DNA of 64,000 bases from Lentimicrobiaceae bacterium (GCA_017993235.1 JAGONC010000009.1:1-64000); one strand, 5' to 3'. Shown: positions 43,046-52,405, counted from the first letter of the stretch. Numbers and translations are program-made. The notes: generated from the letters alone by a model not told the origin.

Positions 43046-43280
43046 AATTCTAAATTCCAAATCCCAGGCCCCAAATGCCAAAAAAAATCCAGGATCCAAA
43101 TTCCAAAGCACTTTGATCTAAGCCCGTGGACATTCTTACAGAACCACTCATTTAGCTCTGGAGTGATGGAGGAATGTTCAGGGAATGGAATCATTCATCC
43201 AATGCTATGGAATTTGACTTATTGGGATTTTTTTGGAATTTGGGATTTGCTTGGATTTTGGAACCTGAATTTTGAAATTT
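43046..43280. repeat. CCAAATTCC repeat tracts flanking and entering the PAP2 gene
   Basis: 43046-43105 contains repeated AATTCCAAATCCCAGGCCCC-like units; 43216-43280 holds the opposite orientation (GGAATTTGGGATTTGCTTGG). The second tract supplies the last 20 or so codons of the PAP2 gene. Bases 43110-43200 show nothing I can identify. Confidence 0.7.
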
Positions 43281-43836
43281 TGAGCGTGTAGTGGCACATG
43301 ATCGCAACAGCCAGCCCGAGCACCGTCCCCAGCAAAGCGCCTCCCAGTACATCACCCGGATAATGGACACCCAGGTAAACTCTGCTGTAGGAGATGATCG
43401 CCGCCCAGAACAGGATCAGGGGGGTGAAATATTTCCATTTGCTGCCGAGGAATGGGATTAAAAAAACAGCGATCGCAAAATGGTTCGTTGCGTGGGAGGA
43501 AACAAAGCTGAACTGTCCTCCGCATTGGCCGTTAACGGTATGGACAAGGGAAGCCAGTGCGGGATCATGGCATGGCCTGGGACGCTGAAACACATTCTTG
43601 AACAGCTGAACCGATGACTGATCGCTCAGAAAGATCAAAAGACCCACAAACAGCAGAATGATCAGTGTCTGCTTTTTATAATACCGGATCAGAAAATAGA
43701 TCAGAAGCAGGTAAAGCGGTATCCAGATCAGTTTATCGCTGAGCCAGTACATTACCGTATCCCAGAAGGGACTGTTCCAGCCATTGATCAGAAGGAACAG
43801 GTCGGTGTCGAGGTCTTTAATGCGCTCGAAGGTCAT
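43219..43836 (-). CDS. Phosphatase PAP2 family protein
   Basis: 205 residues with about five membrane helices. The three PAP2 signature blocks are present: KNVFQRPRPC, SFVSSHATNHFA, and SRVYLGVHYPGDVLGG (catalytic His and Asp). The usual substrates are lipid phosphates such as undecaprenyl pyrophosphate or phosphatidic acid/PGP, hydrolysed at the outer face of the inner membrane. The tail KISKFRFQNPSKSQIPKKSQ is encoded by an intergenic-type repeat and is probably not part of the ancestral protein. Confidence 0.9.
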   Translation of the reverse strand: MTFERIKDLDTDLFLLINGWNSPFWDTVMYWLSDKLIWIPLYLLLIYFLIRYYKKQTLIILLFVGLLIFLSDQSSVQLFKNVFQRPRPCHDPALASLVHTVNGQCGGQFSFVSSHATNHFAIAVFLIPFLGSKWKYFTPLILFWAAIISYSRVYLGVHYPGDVLGGALLGTVLGLAVAIMCHYTLKISKFRFQNPSKSQIPKKSQ

Positions 43837-43839
43837 ATG

Positions 43840-43915
43840 TGGGATTGGTTATTCATGGTCATTCGTAGTCATTCGTAGTTATTCTTGGGTATTGGTTCGG
43901 TGCTTCGCACCTCAG
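43840..43915. repeat. AATRAC / CATTCGTAGT repeats with GGTGCGAAGCACC hairpin
   Basis: Upstream of PAP2, tandem GTCATTCGTAGTTATTC units lead into GGTGCTTCGCACC, a perfect 5-bp-stem palindrome. On the minus strand the order is hairpin, then AATAACTACGAATGACTACG, the same vocabulary as the elements at 28812 and 58791. Confidence 0.7.
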
Positions 43916-43959
43916 GTTATGCATTGTTCTATTGTAAACTGCCAACTGCCAAATGTCGT

Positions 43960-44952
43960 CTATATATTCAACTCCCTCCATAGCATATCCTTTAACCTGT
44001 ACAGGCCCTTTTTGGTGAACGAAGATATGAAAACAGTCGGAATATCCGGCAGTTCCCGTTTCAGCTCGCGGATCAGTTCCTCATCGGTCAGGTCGCTTTT
44101 GGTCACTGCCAGGATCCGGGATTTGTGGAGCAACTCGGGATTGTATTGTTCCAGTTCATGAAGAAGAATGTCATATTCCTCCGATATTTTATTCTGGGTA
44201 TCCACCGGTATCATAAAAAGCAGGACCGGGTTGCGTTCGATATGGCGAAGAAACTGAAGGCCCAATCCTTTACCTTCATGGGCTCCTTCGATGATGCCTG
44301 GAATGTCGGCCATTACAAATGAGCGGTTGTCGCGGTAATGGACGATGCCCAGGTTGGGTTGCAGGGTTGTAAAGGGGTAATCGGCAATTTTGGGTTTTGC
44401 AGCAGTGAGTACCGACAGCAGGGTTGACTTCCCGGCATTGGGAAATCCGACCAGTCCGACGTCAGCCAGAATTTTAAGTTCCAGGATTTTCCAGGCTTCG
44501 ATTCCGGGTTCCCCAGGTTGTGCAAAGCGTGGAGTTTGATGGGTTGGGGATTTAAAATGGTCGTTTCCCAATCCTCCCCGTCCGCCTTTGAGCAGGATCA
44601 CCTCCTCACCGTGTTTCGTCACCTCGCATTCGATCTCTTCGGTGTCGGCATTCCGTGCCACAGTTCCCAGGGGTACCTCGATGGTCACGTCGTCGCCGCT
44701 GGCTCCTGTGGATAGCTGTCGGCCTCCGGGTTGCCCGTCACCCGCCCTGACATGCCTGGTGTACCGCAGGTGCAGCAAGGTCCACATATCCCGGTTTCCC
44801 CTGAGGATCACATTCCCTCCCCTGCCCCCGTCGCCTCCGTCAGGTCCTCCGCGGGGATTGAGCCGGGTACGGTAAAAATGCACCGATCCCGCCCCGCCGC
44901 TCCCCGAACGGCACCAGATCTTCACATAATCAACGAAGTTGGGATTTGACAT
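43960..44952 (-). CDS. obgE: GTPase Obg/CgtA
   Basis: About 330 residues from ATG 44952 ([20 protein letters not shown]); ATG 44961 would add only MVA. The glycine-rich Obg fold is intact ([19 protein letters not shown]). The G domain has G1 [13 protein letters not shown]3 [17 protein letters not shown]4 TKSD and G5 SSFTKKGL. It is an essential GTPase in 50S ribosome assembly and the stringent response. The C-terminal OCT domain of some Obg proteins is absent, as usual in this phylum. adk lies directly upstream with a repeat-filled gap. Confidence 0.96.
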   Translation of the reverse strand: MSNPNFVDYVKIWCRSGSGGAGSVHFYRTRLNPRGGPDGGDGGRGGNVILRGNRDMWTLLHLRYTRHVRAGDGQPGGRQLSTGASGDDVTIEVPLGTVARNADTEEIECEVTKHGEEVILLKGGRGGLGNDHFKSPTHQTPRFAQPGEPGIEAWKILELKILADVGLVGFPNAGKSTLLSVLTAAKPKIADYPFTTLQPNLGIVHYRDNRSFVMADIPGIIEGAHEGKGLGLQFLRHIERNPVLLFMIPVDTQNKISEEYDILLHELEQYNPELLHKSRILAVTKSDLTDEELIRELKRELPDIPTVFISSFTKKGLYRLKDMLWRELNI

Positions 44953-45010
44953 GGCTACCATGCTTTATGGCCTACGGCCAAATAGAAATTGTCTGGCTAC
45001 CGGCTACTGG
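44953..45010. repeat. GGCCTACGGCC palindrome and GGCTACTGACTACT repeat
   Basis: TTTATGGCCTACGGCCAAATA (44964-44984) is a near-perfect palindrome. Its reverse complement recurs at 60779-60798. Then GGCTACCGGCTACTGGCTAC repeats follow up to the adk stop. No promoter is evident. Confidence 0.6.
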
Positions 45011-45592
45011 CTACTGACTACTCAAAACTGTATCAATCTCACGACACAGCCTGTCAAAAATCTCCCCGATCGTACCCTGCCCGTACACCGCCTTAAATTT
45101 GCCCTGCTCCTGATAGTATTCTATGAGCGGGCTTGTCTGCCGGTGGTAAACCTCCAGTCGGTTAGCAATGACCTCCCGGGTATCATCTTTTCTGCCCTCC
45201 CGCTGCGCCCGGATCAACAGACGCGTAATGAGTTCCTGCTCGTCGACTTCCAGGGCCAGGGTAAGGCTGACCTGTTCACCATCCTCCTGCAATAACAGGT
45301 CAAGATCACCCGCCTGCCGTATCGTTCGGGGAAATCCGTCAAAAACAAATCCCCTCACGTCTTCAACCTGATGCATCGCGTTCCTGAGAAGATCGATCAA
45401 CAGCTCGTCGGGCACCAGCTCCCCTTTTTCAATGATCCCTTTCACCTTCATTCCCAGGGGTGTCTCATTTTTAATTTCTCTTCTGAAAATATCTCCTGTG
45501 GAGATATGTGCCAGATGATATTTTTCTGCAATCTGAATGGATTGCGTACCCTTTCCCGCCCCCGGCGGCCCAAATATAACTAAATTAAACAT
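45011..45592 (-). CDS. adk: Adenylate kinase
   Basis: 193 residues, the short form without the zinc LID insertion. P-loop LVIFGPPGAGKGTQS, AMP site HISTGDIFRREIKNETPLG, FVFDGFPRTIRQA, and the LID arginines RAQREGRKDDTREVIANRL are present. It interconverts ATP + AMP and 2 ADP. It lies between hpt and obg on the same strand, a common nucleotide-metabolism grouping in Bacteroidota. Confidence 0.96.
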   Translation of the reverse strand: MFNLVIFGPPGAGKGTQSIQIAEKYHLAHISTGDIFRREIKNETPLGMKVKGIIEKGELVPDELLIDLLRNAMHQVEDVRGFVFDGFPRTIRQAGDLDLLLQEDGEQVSLTLALEVDEQELITRLLIRAQREGRKDDTREVIANRLEVYHRQTSPLIEYYQEQGKFKAVYGQGTIGEIFDRLCREIDTVLSSQ

Positions 45593-45599
45593 ACTCTAC

Positions 45600-45660
45600 T
45601 ATTTATCAATTAATTACAATAAATAACAATGAATAACTATGAATGACCTTTTTATGAAGC
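45600..45660. repeat. AATAACAATGAATAAC-type repeat between adk and hpt
   Basis: Several AATAACnATGAATRAC units without the hairpin core. These are the same satellite units that accompany the hairpin element elsewhere (28900-28964, 58800-58862). Confidence 0.6.
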
Positions 45661-45681
45661 ATGAAAAATGAAGAATTATGA

Positions 45682-46221
45682 TTACTTCCTGACCATACGA
45701 TACAAGCCCGGGTGATTCCGTCCGAATCCGTCGTAATCCAGTCCATAACCCACCACGAAATCCGGTGGAATATCCATTCCCTTGTAATCGATCCGGAAAT
45801 CCTTACGGAAGACATCGGGTTTGAAAAACATCGCCGCCACCCTGACTTCCGATGCCTCCATCTTTTTGAGCATCTGAATGACATAGTCGATGGTGATGCC
45901 CGTATCCACTACATCTTCCACAATGATCACGGTACGGTCCTTCACCACCTCTCCCAATCCTATGAGCTCCTTAACGGTGGATGTGGTGGATGTCCCCTCA
46001 TAGGAGGCAAGTTTTACAAAGGAAATATCGCAATCCAGATTTATACTTCTGAGCAGGTCGGAGGCAAAGATAAATGCCCCGTTGAGGATGACAAGAAAAA
46101 GAGGCACTTTTCCGGTCATGTCCTGGTTGACTTGCCGGGAGATCTTTTTCACTGCCCGTTGGATCTTTGCTTCAGGTATAAACGGGATGAATTCCTTGTC
46201 TTTGACCTTGATCGTTTTCAT
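45682..46221 (-). CDS. hpt: Hypoxanthine phosphoribosyltransferase
   Basis: 179 residues. The PRPP loop VIIVEDVVDTGITIDYVI is canonical. The N-terminal FLVILNGAFIFASDLLR and C-terminal DFVVGYGLDYDGFGRN complete a HPRT of normal bacterial length. It makes IMP/GMP from hypoxanthine/guanine and PRPP. It is divergent from purE; both genes have a TAnnTTTG site in the 110-bp gap. Confidence 0.95.
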   Translation of the reverse strand: MKTIKVKDKEFIPFIPEAKIQRAVKKISRQVNQDMTGKVPLFLVILNGAFIFASDLLRSINLDCDISFVKLASYEGTSTTSTVKELIGLGEVVKDRTVIIVEDVVDTGITIDYVIQMLKKMEASEVRVAAMFFKPDVFRKDFRIDYKGMDIPPDFVVGYGLDYDGFGRNHPGLYRMVRK

Positions 46222-46259
46222 AGAGCAGGAGGATTAAAAACACGCATGAACATTTCATA

Positions 46260-46307
46260 CAAATATAGGATTTAAGAAGAAGTTGAAAGGAAAATAACAT
46301 AAATTTG
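46260..46307. promoter_or_regulatory. Divergent -7 elements for hpt and purE
   Basis: The minus strand at 46260-46267 reads TATATTTG (39 bp before the hpt ATG). The plus strand at 46300-46307 reads TAAATTTG (24 bp before the purE ATG). Both match TAnnTTTG exactly. The back-to-back layout could coordinate purine salvage and synthesis. No purine riboswitch-like fold was seen in the short leaders. Confidence 0.5.
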
Positions 46308-46330
46308 TTCAGCGATTCATCAACACACCA

Positions 46331-46867
46331 ATGAAACCCCTGGTCAGTATCATTATGGGCAGCACCTCCGATCTGCCGGTCATGGAAGAAGCCGCCAAAA
46401 TCCTCGACGAGCTGGAGATTCCCTTTGAAATGAATGCACTGTCGGCCCACCGGACTCCGGAGCTGGTGGACACCTTTGCCCGAAACGCCTGTGACCGCGG
46501 AATTCAGGTGATCATCGCGGGTGCAGGAATGGCAGCCCACCTGCCGGGAGTGATCGCCGCCCTGACCCCCCTGCCTGTCATCGGTGTTCCCATCAAAGCA
46601 TCCCTGGAAGGATTGGATGCGGTGTTATCGATCCTTCAGATGCCTCCGGGTATCCCCGTCGCCACGGTTGGAATCAACGGAGCCAGAAATGCAGGCATAC
46701 TTGCCGCTCAAATCCTCGCCATCTGCGACCCGGATCTGCGTACCAAAATCATCCTGTTCAAAAATGATCTGAAAAGAAAGATCGAGCAGGCAAATAAAGA
46801 ATTACAGAGGGTGGATTACCGTTTTAAATGCAATCACGGAGTTAATAATCTGAATACCAGAGGATAA
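46331..46867 (+). CDS. purE: N5-carboxyaminoimidazole ribonucleotide mutase
   Basis: 178 residues, class I Pur[33 protein letters not shown] (catalytic His), [40 protein letters not shown], and [20 protein letters not shown]. It converts N5-CAIR to CAIR in de novo purine synthesis. It is divergently arranged with hpt. purC is elsewhere in the window. Confidence 0.97.
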   Translation: MKPLVSIIMGSTSDLPVMEEAAKILDELEIPFEMNALSAHRTPELVDTFARNACDRGIQVIIAGAGMAAHLPGVIAALTPLPVIGVPIKASLEGLDAVLSILQMPPGIPVATVGINGARNAGILAAQILAICDPDLRTKIILFKNDLKRKIEQANKELQRVDYRFKCNHGVNNLNTRG

Positions 46868-46909
46868 GGTCACATTCATCACCAAAGGTGGCCGGGTGGA
46901 GCTGTTTTG

Positions 46910-48136
46910 CTACTTCGACTGGAAGGTCAGGCGACTTAACCGGCCAGGATCAAAAACCTCATTGGCGATGTCCATCAGCTGACTTGCCGTTACCGACTCA
47001 ATCTGATCGCACATTTCTTCAAGCGACTGGATCCGGTTCATGACCAGAATGCCTTTACCCATGGATAACATCCTGCCCAGGTTGGATTCCCAGGCAATGG
47101 CCAGCTGGCCGATGAACTGACGGTGCGCAATGTTCATCTGGCTTGTCCCAAGCCGTTCTCTGCGCAGTTTTTCCAGTTCAAGCGACACATAATGCAATGT
47201 TTTATCAAGCAAACCATTATCGATACCCAGGTACAGGGTGAACAGCCCTGTATCGGAATAAGGCGAATACCCGGATTCAATATTGTAGGTCAGGCCATGC
47301 TTTTCGCGGACAGAAAGGTTGAGCCTGGAGTTCATCCCCGGCCCGCCCAGGATATTGTTCAACAGGGCCATGGGTACCCGTCGCGGATCATGGATTGGAT
47401 AGGCAAGATTCCCAATGATGCAATGGGTTTGATAAGTACTTTTTCTGACCATTTTCTCCACAGGCCGGTATCCTGTGAATGCCTGCCTGGGCCTGGATTC
47501 AGCCCCCGGGGGGATTTTGTCAAAATAGCGGCCGACGATCCTGATCAGTTTCTGAAAGGGTATGTTGCCCACCGACGAGATGACCATCTGGCTGGGCAGG
47601 TAGTTATGTTCGATGAACTGCCGTATGTGCTTGCAGGTAAATCGTTTCAGATTTTTCCTGGTTCCCAGGATATTTCTTCCCAGCGGGTGACCTGCAAAAA
47701 CCAATTCCTCAAAATCGTCGAAGATCTGATCCGAGGGAGTATCTTTATAGGAGCTTATTTCATCCATGATGACCGACTTCTCCTTTGCCAGCTCTTTATC
47801 CGGAAATACCGAGGAGAAGGTGATATCCGAAATCAACTCCAGTGCACGATCGTAATAGTATTTTTGAAAAGATGCATAGATGCAGGTCTCTTCCTTGGTC
47901 GTGAAGGCGTTCAGGTCGGCCCCTACATTTTCCAGGCGGCTGAGCACATGGTAGACCTTGCGCTTTTTGGTTCCTTTGAAAATGGCATGTTCAATAAAAT
48001 GAGCCATTCCGTGTTCCTTCTCATCCTCATCCCTGCTGCCGGCTCCTATGTAAATGCCGCAATGAGCCACGGGACTGTCAGACGGAGCATGTACAAGCCG
48101 GATCCCATTGGGCAGGGTGTATTCCAAATAATTCAT
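46910..48136 (-). CDS. M16 family zinc peptidase
   Basis: 408 residues. The inverted zinc motif HFIEH is at about residue 45 (HGMAHFIEHAIFKGT), with the downstream Glu in LAKEKSVIMDEISSYKDTPS. A second-half M16 domain includes GGPGMNSRLNLSVREKHGLTY, the substrate-clamp segment. The single-chain length fits processing-peptidase-like bacterial M16B enzymes such as PqqL/YmxG. No signal peptide is evident, so it may be cytoplasmic. It overlaps the upstream lipoprotein gene by 4 bp (ATGA). Confidence 0.92.
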   Translation of the reverse strand: MNYLEYTLPNGIRLVHAPSDSPVAHCGIYIGAGSRDEDEKEHGMAHFIEHAIFKGTKKRKVYHVLSRLENVGADLNAFTTKEETCIYASFQKYYYDRALELISDITFSSVFPDKELAKEKSVIMDEISSYKDTPSDQIFDDFEELVFAGHPLGRNILGTRKNLKRFTCKHIRQFIEHNYLPSQMVISSVGNIPFQKLIRIVGRYFDKIPPGAESRPRQAFTGYRPVEKMVRKSTYQTHCIIGNLAYPIHDPRRVPMALLNNILGGPGMNSRLNLSVREKHGLTYNIESGYSPYSDTGLFTLYLGIDNGLLDKTLHYVSLELEKLRRERLGTSQMNIAHRQFIGQLAIAWESNLGRMLSMGKGILVMNRIQSLEEMCDQIESVTASQLMDIANEVFDPGRLSRLTFQSK

Positions 48137-48675
48137 TGTGGGTAATTTTCATCGAAATAGATCCAGAAAAGCGGCATATAACCCCTTAATTCACCGTTTT
48201 GATCATAGTTTCGGATAATGGGGGCCACACCGATCACCCTTTTGCTAATGACAAGGGTTTTGGGATCCATATACCATTCCTCCAGAAACCGAAAGCGGGT
48301 GATATCCTGCAAATGGATCCTTTCTTCTACAATGGTGTCATAAAAATTATACGGGGGCTCCGCACGCTGGAAAGTCAGGGTATCGGACCGGAATCCGATT
48401 TCACGTACCTGCTGCGGCGAAAGGGGCTCATTAAAATAACTGTACGTCCTGACCTTTCCCTGATAGGCAGCGTCCATCACCTTCCGGATGAATACCTCCC
48501 TTTTGGAACCCTCAATGTTCTGAACCCACCAATCGTAATCCGGATCCGGGGTTTTGATATCCACATCATACTGAATGCGATCGGTGACCAGGATCCTGTC
48601 CTTTTGCTCATGCCGGCATGACAGGATCGTAAAAGCGAATAAAAAACCTAATGCAAGGTGAACCGGTTTTATCAT
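48133..48675 (-). CDS. GldN-like lipoprotein
   Basis: 180 residues. The signal peptide ends in a lipobox (ALGFLFAFTILSCRHEQ). The C-terminal half resembles GldN/PorN: ITRFRFLEEWYMDPKTLVISKRVIGVAPII, GYMPLFWIYFDENYP. GldN is part of the type IX secretion ring with GldK, but those genes are not here, and this protein is shorter than a typical GldN and carries a lipobox. It may be a stand-alone homologue. It is coupled to the M16 peptidase gene by an ATGA overlap. Confidence 0.6.
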   Translation of the reverse strand: MIKPVHLALGFLFAFTILSCRHEQKDRILVTDRIQYDVDIKTPDPDYDWWVQNIEGSKREVFIRKVMDAAYQGKVRTYSYFNEPLSPQQVREIGFRSDTLTFQRAEPPYNFYDTIVEERIHLQDITRFRFLEEWYMDPKTLVISKRVIGVAPIIRNYDQNGELRGYMPLFWIYFDENYPQ

Positions 48676-48755
48676 GACTCGTTGAATTCAGCAACAAAAT
48701 TGAATAAAATTCCTATATTTACATCAGATTAATTATACTTCCACATCATTCTGCC

Positions 48756-50333
48756 ATGAAAATCAGAACGCAAAGAATTGACGAGCTTCTGGCCAGTCTG
48801 GAAATAATCGTAAAAGAGACGGTAACGTTCAGAAAGAGATATACGGCGGAGATAGGTTCTGTGCATCCGAACTATAAGAATAGTGCATTGAACCTTATAT
48901 ATTATCTGGCATTGCGTAATCACGACATCAGGGATCTGCAAAAGAAGCTCGGTTATCTGGGTCTATCACGGATGGCAAAGTCAGAACCACATGTGATGGC
49001 GAGCCTGAACAATACATGCATGATGCTGAACCGTCTCAAAGGCATTATGGATGGCATTCCATGCAAACAGGCCATTTCGATCAAGAAAGGCATCAAACTC
49101 ATGCGGGCCAATACAAAGGCCCTGTTTGGCAATAGGCCCCAGGGAAGGCGAACCCGCATCATGGTCACCTTGCCTGCTGAAGCGGCAACGGATCATGATC
49201 TGGTCTTAAACCTTTTACAGGATGGGATGAATGTTGCCAGGATCAATTGTGCCCATGATACACCCGAAGTGTGGGAGGGGATCATTGAGCATGTCCGTCA
49301 GGCAGAAAGGGAAACCGGTAAAACCTGCAAGATCGTCATGGATATAGCAGGCCCCAAATTACGGACAGGTTCCATTGCAACGACTTCCTGCACCGACTGC
49401 GCACAGGTGAATCCTGATCCGCTCGGGACATCAACACAGGGTGATACCGACGGTGGATCCCCTGCGATAAATCCTTACATAGTGCTGAAAGCAGATGAAA
49501 TGCTGGTGCTACACAGGGACCCGGCTCCTGGTGAACCAGCAGTGAGGGATGAAACCGGAAGTACCATAAAGCCCGCTCATATTTCCTGCACCTTTCCCGG
49601 AATTTTTGATCATGTGCAATCCGGTGAGCCCATTTTGTTTGATGACGGTAAAATCGAGGGCAGGATCCAATCGGTTTCAGATGGGGAATTCATCATTCAG
49701 ATCACACGTGCCAAACCCTCGGGCAGCAAGCTCCGGGCCGACCGCGGGATCAATCTTCCGGAAAGCGACCTTACCCTGGGCGGGCTAACAGAAAAAGACA
49801 GGCAAGACTTAGCTTTTATTGCGCAACATGCTGATATTGTGAATCTTTCATTTGTCAACGATCCTACTGATGTTCAGCGATTACTGGACGAAATGTCCAC
49901 CCTGAACTGCCAGCTGGGAATGATCGTGAAGATCGAAACCCGAAAGGGATACTATAATCTGCCGGGTATCCTTCTTACGGCGATGAAAACCTACCCGGTC
50001 GGAGTAATGATTGCGCGGGGAGATCTGGCCATTGAATGCGGCTGGGAAAACATGGCCCGCATCCAGCAGGAGATCCTGCGGATTTGCGAGGCAGCCCACC
50101 TCCCGGATGTCTGGGCCACACAGGTCCTTGAAAACCTGGCCAAAAAGGGATTGCCCTCCAGGGCGGAAATCACCGATGCTGCGCTGTCGCAACAGGCCGA
50201 ATGTGTCATGCTCAATAAGGGAGATCATATATTTGAAGCTATCCGGCTGCTGGATACCATAATACGCGACACGGAAGACTACCAGGATAAAATGGCTCCC
50301 TTATCCCCCGAGCTGAAAACCTCGCTGAAATAA
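48756..50333 (+). CDS. Pyruvate-kinase-like protein
   Basis: 525 residues. About 125 N-terminal residues (LNLIYYLALRNHDIRDLQKKLG...) form an extension typical of an unusual bacterial pyruvate kinase branch. The catalytic A domain has MVARINCAHDTPEVWEG-like, CKIVMDIAGPKLRTG, IVKIETRKGYYNLPGIL (catalytic Lys), and MIARGDLAIECGW. The normal PVIVATQMLESM segment appears as PDVWATQVLENLAKKGLPSR. The C-terminal allosteric domain of classic pyruvate kinase is missing; the sequence ends after ECVMLNKGDHIFEAIRLL. Activity on PEP is plausible but not certain. A TATATTTA at 48714-48721 is a weak -7 site. Confidence 0.82.
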   Translation: MKIRTQRIDELLASLEIIVKETVTFRKRYTAEIGSVHPNYKNSALNLIYYLALRNHDIRDLQKKLGYLGLSRMAKSEPHVMASLNNTCMMLNRLKGIMDGIPCKQAISIKKGIKLMRANTKALFGNRPQGRRTRIMVTLPAEAATDHDLVLNLLQDGMNVARINCAHDTPEVWEGIIEHVRQAERETGKTCKIVMDIAGPKLRTGSIATTSCTDCAQVNPDPLGTSTQGDTDGGSPAINPYIVLKADEMLVLHRDPAPGEPAVRDETGSTIKPAHISCTFPGIFDHVQSGEPILFDDGKIEGRIQSVSDGEFIIQITRAKPSGSKLRADRGINLPESDLTLGGLTEKDRQDLAFIAQHADIVNLSFVNDPTDVQRLLDEMSTLNCQLGMIVKIETRKGYYNLPGILLTAMKTYPVGVMIARGDLAIECGWENMARIQQEILRICEAAHLPDVWATQVLENLAKKGLPSRAEITDAALSQQAECVMLNKGDHIFEAIRLLDTIIRDTEDYQDKMAPLSPELKTSLK

Positions 50334-50335
50334 AA

Positions 50336-50362
50336 GAGGCCACCCGGAATCCGGGCAGCCTC
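50336..50362. terminator. Bidirectional hairpin between pyruvate-kinase-like and T9SS cargo genes
   Basis: GAGGC/GCCTC (50336-50340 with 50358-50362) encloses CCCGGA/TCCGGG, separated by CA/CA mismatches. On the minus strand it is followed by TTTTATTTC, fitting a terminator for the gene ending at 50390. On the plus strand no clear U-run follows. Confidence 0.75.
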
Positions 50363-50389
50363 ATCTGTAAAAAAAGTATCGTATCCTGT

Positions 50390-52405
50390 CTATTCGACGA
50401 TCATCTTCTTTGTGATGTTCTCATCTCCCGCTTTCACCGTGTAGAAATAGACGCCTGATCCCAGGTTCGACGCATCGATCGTCATCCGGTGCTGTCCGGC
50501 ACTGACGCTGCCCAGATCCTGGGTATACACTTTCTGTCCCATCAGGTTGAACACCTCCATGCTCAGGGTGGTGGATTCCTGAAGGGTAACGAATACTTCG
50601 GATGTTTTGCTGAACGGATTCGGGTAATTCTGGGATACCGATGTGATGGATGGTGCAGGTTCATCCATACCCACAGGTACAATGAATTCGTACTCCCAGC
50701 CATCGATGTACCAGAACTGGACCTGCAAATCGGGATCAATCGCTCCGAGCTCATCTTTACCTAACTCCTGATATACAAATGGCACCGTGCAGGTAATGAC
50801 ATTGCCATCTACTTCCGAGAATACATAGTTTGACTGCGATGCGTTGAAAGCAGCTACCCAGGCCTGGGTGCCCACCGTTACGTTTTCCATTTCGGTATAT
50901 TCCTTTTTATCCACATCATAGGAGCAGACGAAGATATCAGGATTGGTATTATCCTCCAGGGCTTCCCAGTCCGTATCCTGGCAGGAGAAAAAGAGGTACT
51001 TTCCGGTAATATCTGAAGAGGCATAGGGCCTGTTCATCTCATGATACGTTGAAGAGCCAATATCTCCAACCCAGGTCTTGTTCCGGTAGATAAGGGTTGC
51101 GTCAAAGCTTTCTCCACCATCTTCAGAGAAAATGTGAAAGGTTCCCCAGTACTCCGGATAACTGTATATTCCCTCTGGAGTAGCCAGCATGACCAGACCC
51201 GTAATGTGAGGATTACCATAGGCATCAACGGTCAGACCCGCAGCCCATCCCATATAGTACCAGACCGTATCACGGTCGAAACCTTCCGCGTAGTCTTCCG
51301 TGCTCAACAGTGCGGTATCGGGCAAAAAACTTTCGCTTTTAATGGCATCAATACCATCATAACCTCCCAGCAGGACATAAACAGGATCATCCCATGTTTG
51401 CCCGCCGTCAGTCGTTTTAATGAGCATAGGCAGGTAAAGGTTGGATGCCTGAGGATCACCGTCAGCCGACGTCATAATGCAGATATATCCGGTCTGACCG
51501 TCGGGTCCGAAAGCTACCCTGATATCGTTGACTCCATCCTCGGGACTCATGACTTCCATTAGCTCCCGTTCATAAACAAGATCATTTTCCTCAGCATCCC
51601 ACTGCCCGTGCCAGATCTGAATATTCCCATCATTAGTATAGTATCCTTCTGTTGTACAATGGGTTAGGTTCTCATCCACAAACCATACATGTCCATCCAG
51701 GGTTGTTGTAAACGTCATGGGAACTTCATTCTGATATTCTGAATCAGAAGAATAATTGGTCTGCGTTGGTGCTGGAGGGTAACAGGTAGTCAGTCCGTTA
51801 ACCCCGTGTGCCAGGCCGCCCCAGAATCCATCACAGGATCCCGAATAATCAATTGTGGGGATGAAGTAGGTATAATAAGCATCATCAGGATCCGTATTTC
51901 CCTGAGGGTTGAAAATGGCTCCCTGGGGATAACGGCCTGCTGCCAGAGGATAATCCTGGCCAGCCGGTGCAGGTCCCAGTGGTTCGTAAATCACGAGGTT
52001 ATTGGTCCAGCTTCCGGGTGTCCCGCCATTCCATGATACGTCATACATAACCCGGTTACCGCCGTATGTGTCTGCCTCTGCGATTGCCCGATGCGTGAAC
52101 GCTACGGAATTGATCCTGGGATCGGCCCAGAGATACGTTCTCGGGGTTCTGTACATTCCATACGAATTGATGGCCTGTCCCAGGGGAATAAAAGTAAGAT
52201 TACGGCCCGCCACGGTACTCCTGGTGGGCATCGGCTGAGCGTACGAAACAGGTCCCGAGGGTTCTTTCACGGGATCCAGTATTTCAGTATGGGTTGCTTT
52301 TGCCAGGTACGGATTTGGTTTGTACAAATGCTTTGTGGTGCCCGTCTGCGCAATGGCTGCCCAGGATAGACACATAACCAGACTAAAGAGTAACACTTTT
52401 TTCAT
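50390..52405 (-). CDS. Secreted T9SS type A cargo with Asp-box-like repeats, copy 1
   Basis: About 671 residues from ATG 52405, chosen to match the paralogue. The signal peptide is MKKVLLFSLVMCLSWAAIAQ. The middle has Asp-box/BNR-like stretches (TTDGGQTWDDPV, SEDGGESFDATL), suggesting a sialidase-type propeller without proof of enzyme activity. The last 75 residues (YPNPFSKTSEVFVTLQ..., GVYFYTVKAGDENITKKMIVE) are the type A Por-secretion sorting domain, directing export across the outer membrane. It is a tandem paralogue of the next gene, with nearly identical ends and a diverged middle. Confidence 0.88.
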   Translation of the reverse strand: MKKVLLFSLVMCLSWAAIAQTGTTKHLYKPNPYLAKATHTEILDPVKEPSGPVSYAQPMPTRSTVAGRNLTFIPLGQAINSYGMYRTPRTYLWADPRINSVAFTHRAIAEADTYGGNRVMYDVSWNGGTPGSWTNNLVIYEPLGPAPAGQDYPLAAGRYPQGAIFNPQGNTDPDDAYYTYFIPTIDYSGSCDGFWGGLAHGVNGLTTCYPPAPTQTNYSSDSEYQNEVPMTFTTTLDGHVWFVDENLTHCTTEGYYTNDGNIQIWHGQWDAEENDLVYERELMEVMSPEDGVNDIRVAFGPDGQTGYICIMTSADGDPQASNLYLPMLIKTTDGGQTWDDPVYVLLGGYDGIDAIKSESFLPDTALLSTEDYAEGFDRDTVWYYMGWAAGLTVDAYGNPHITGLVMLATPEGIYSYPEYWGTFHIFSEDGGESFDATLIYRNKTWVGDIGSSTYHEMNRPYASSDITGKYLFFSCQDTDWEALEDNTNPDIFVCSYDVDKKEYTEMENVTVGTQAWVAAFNASQSNYVFSEVDGNVITCTVPFVYQELGKDELGAIDPDLQVQFWYIDGWEYEFIVPVGMDEPAPSITSVSQNYPNPFSKTSEVFVTLQESTTLSMEVFNLMGQKVYTQDLGSVSAGQHRMTIDASNLGSGVYFYTVKAGDENITKKMIVE

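Noticed and set aside
47123-48145. 340-residue plus-strand ORF over the M16 peptidase
   Set aside because: Antisense to the peptidase with its HFIEH motif; no domain or start context of its own.
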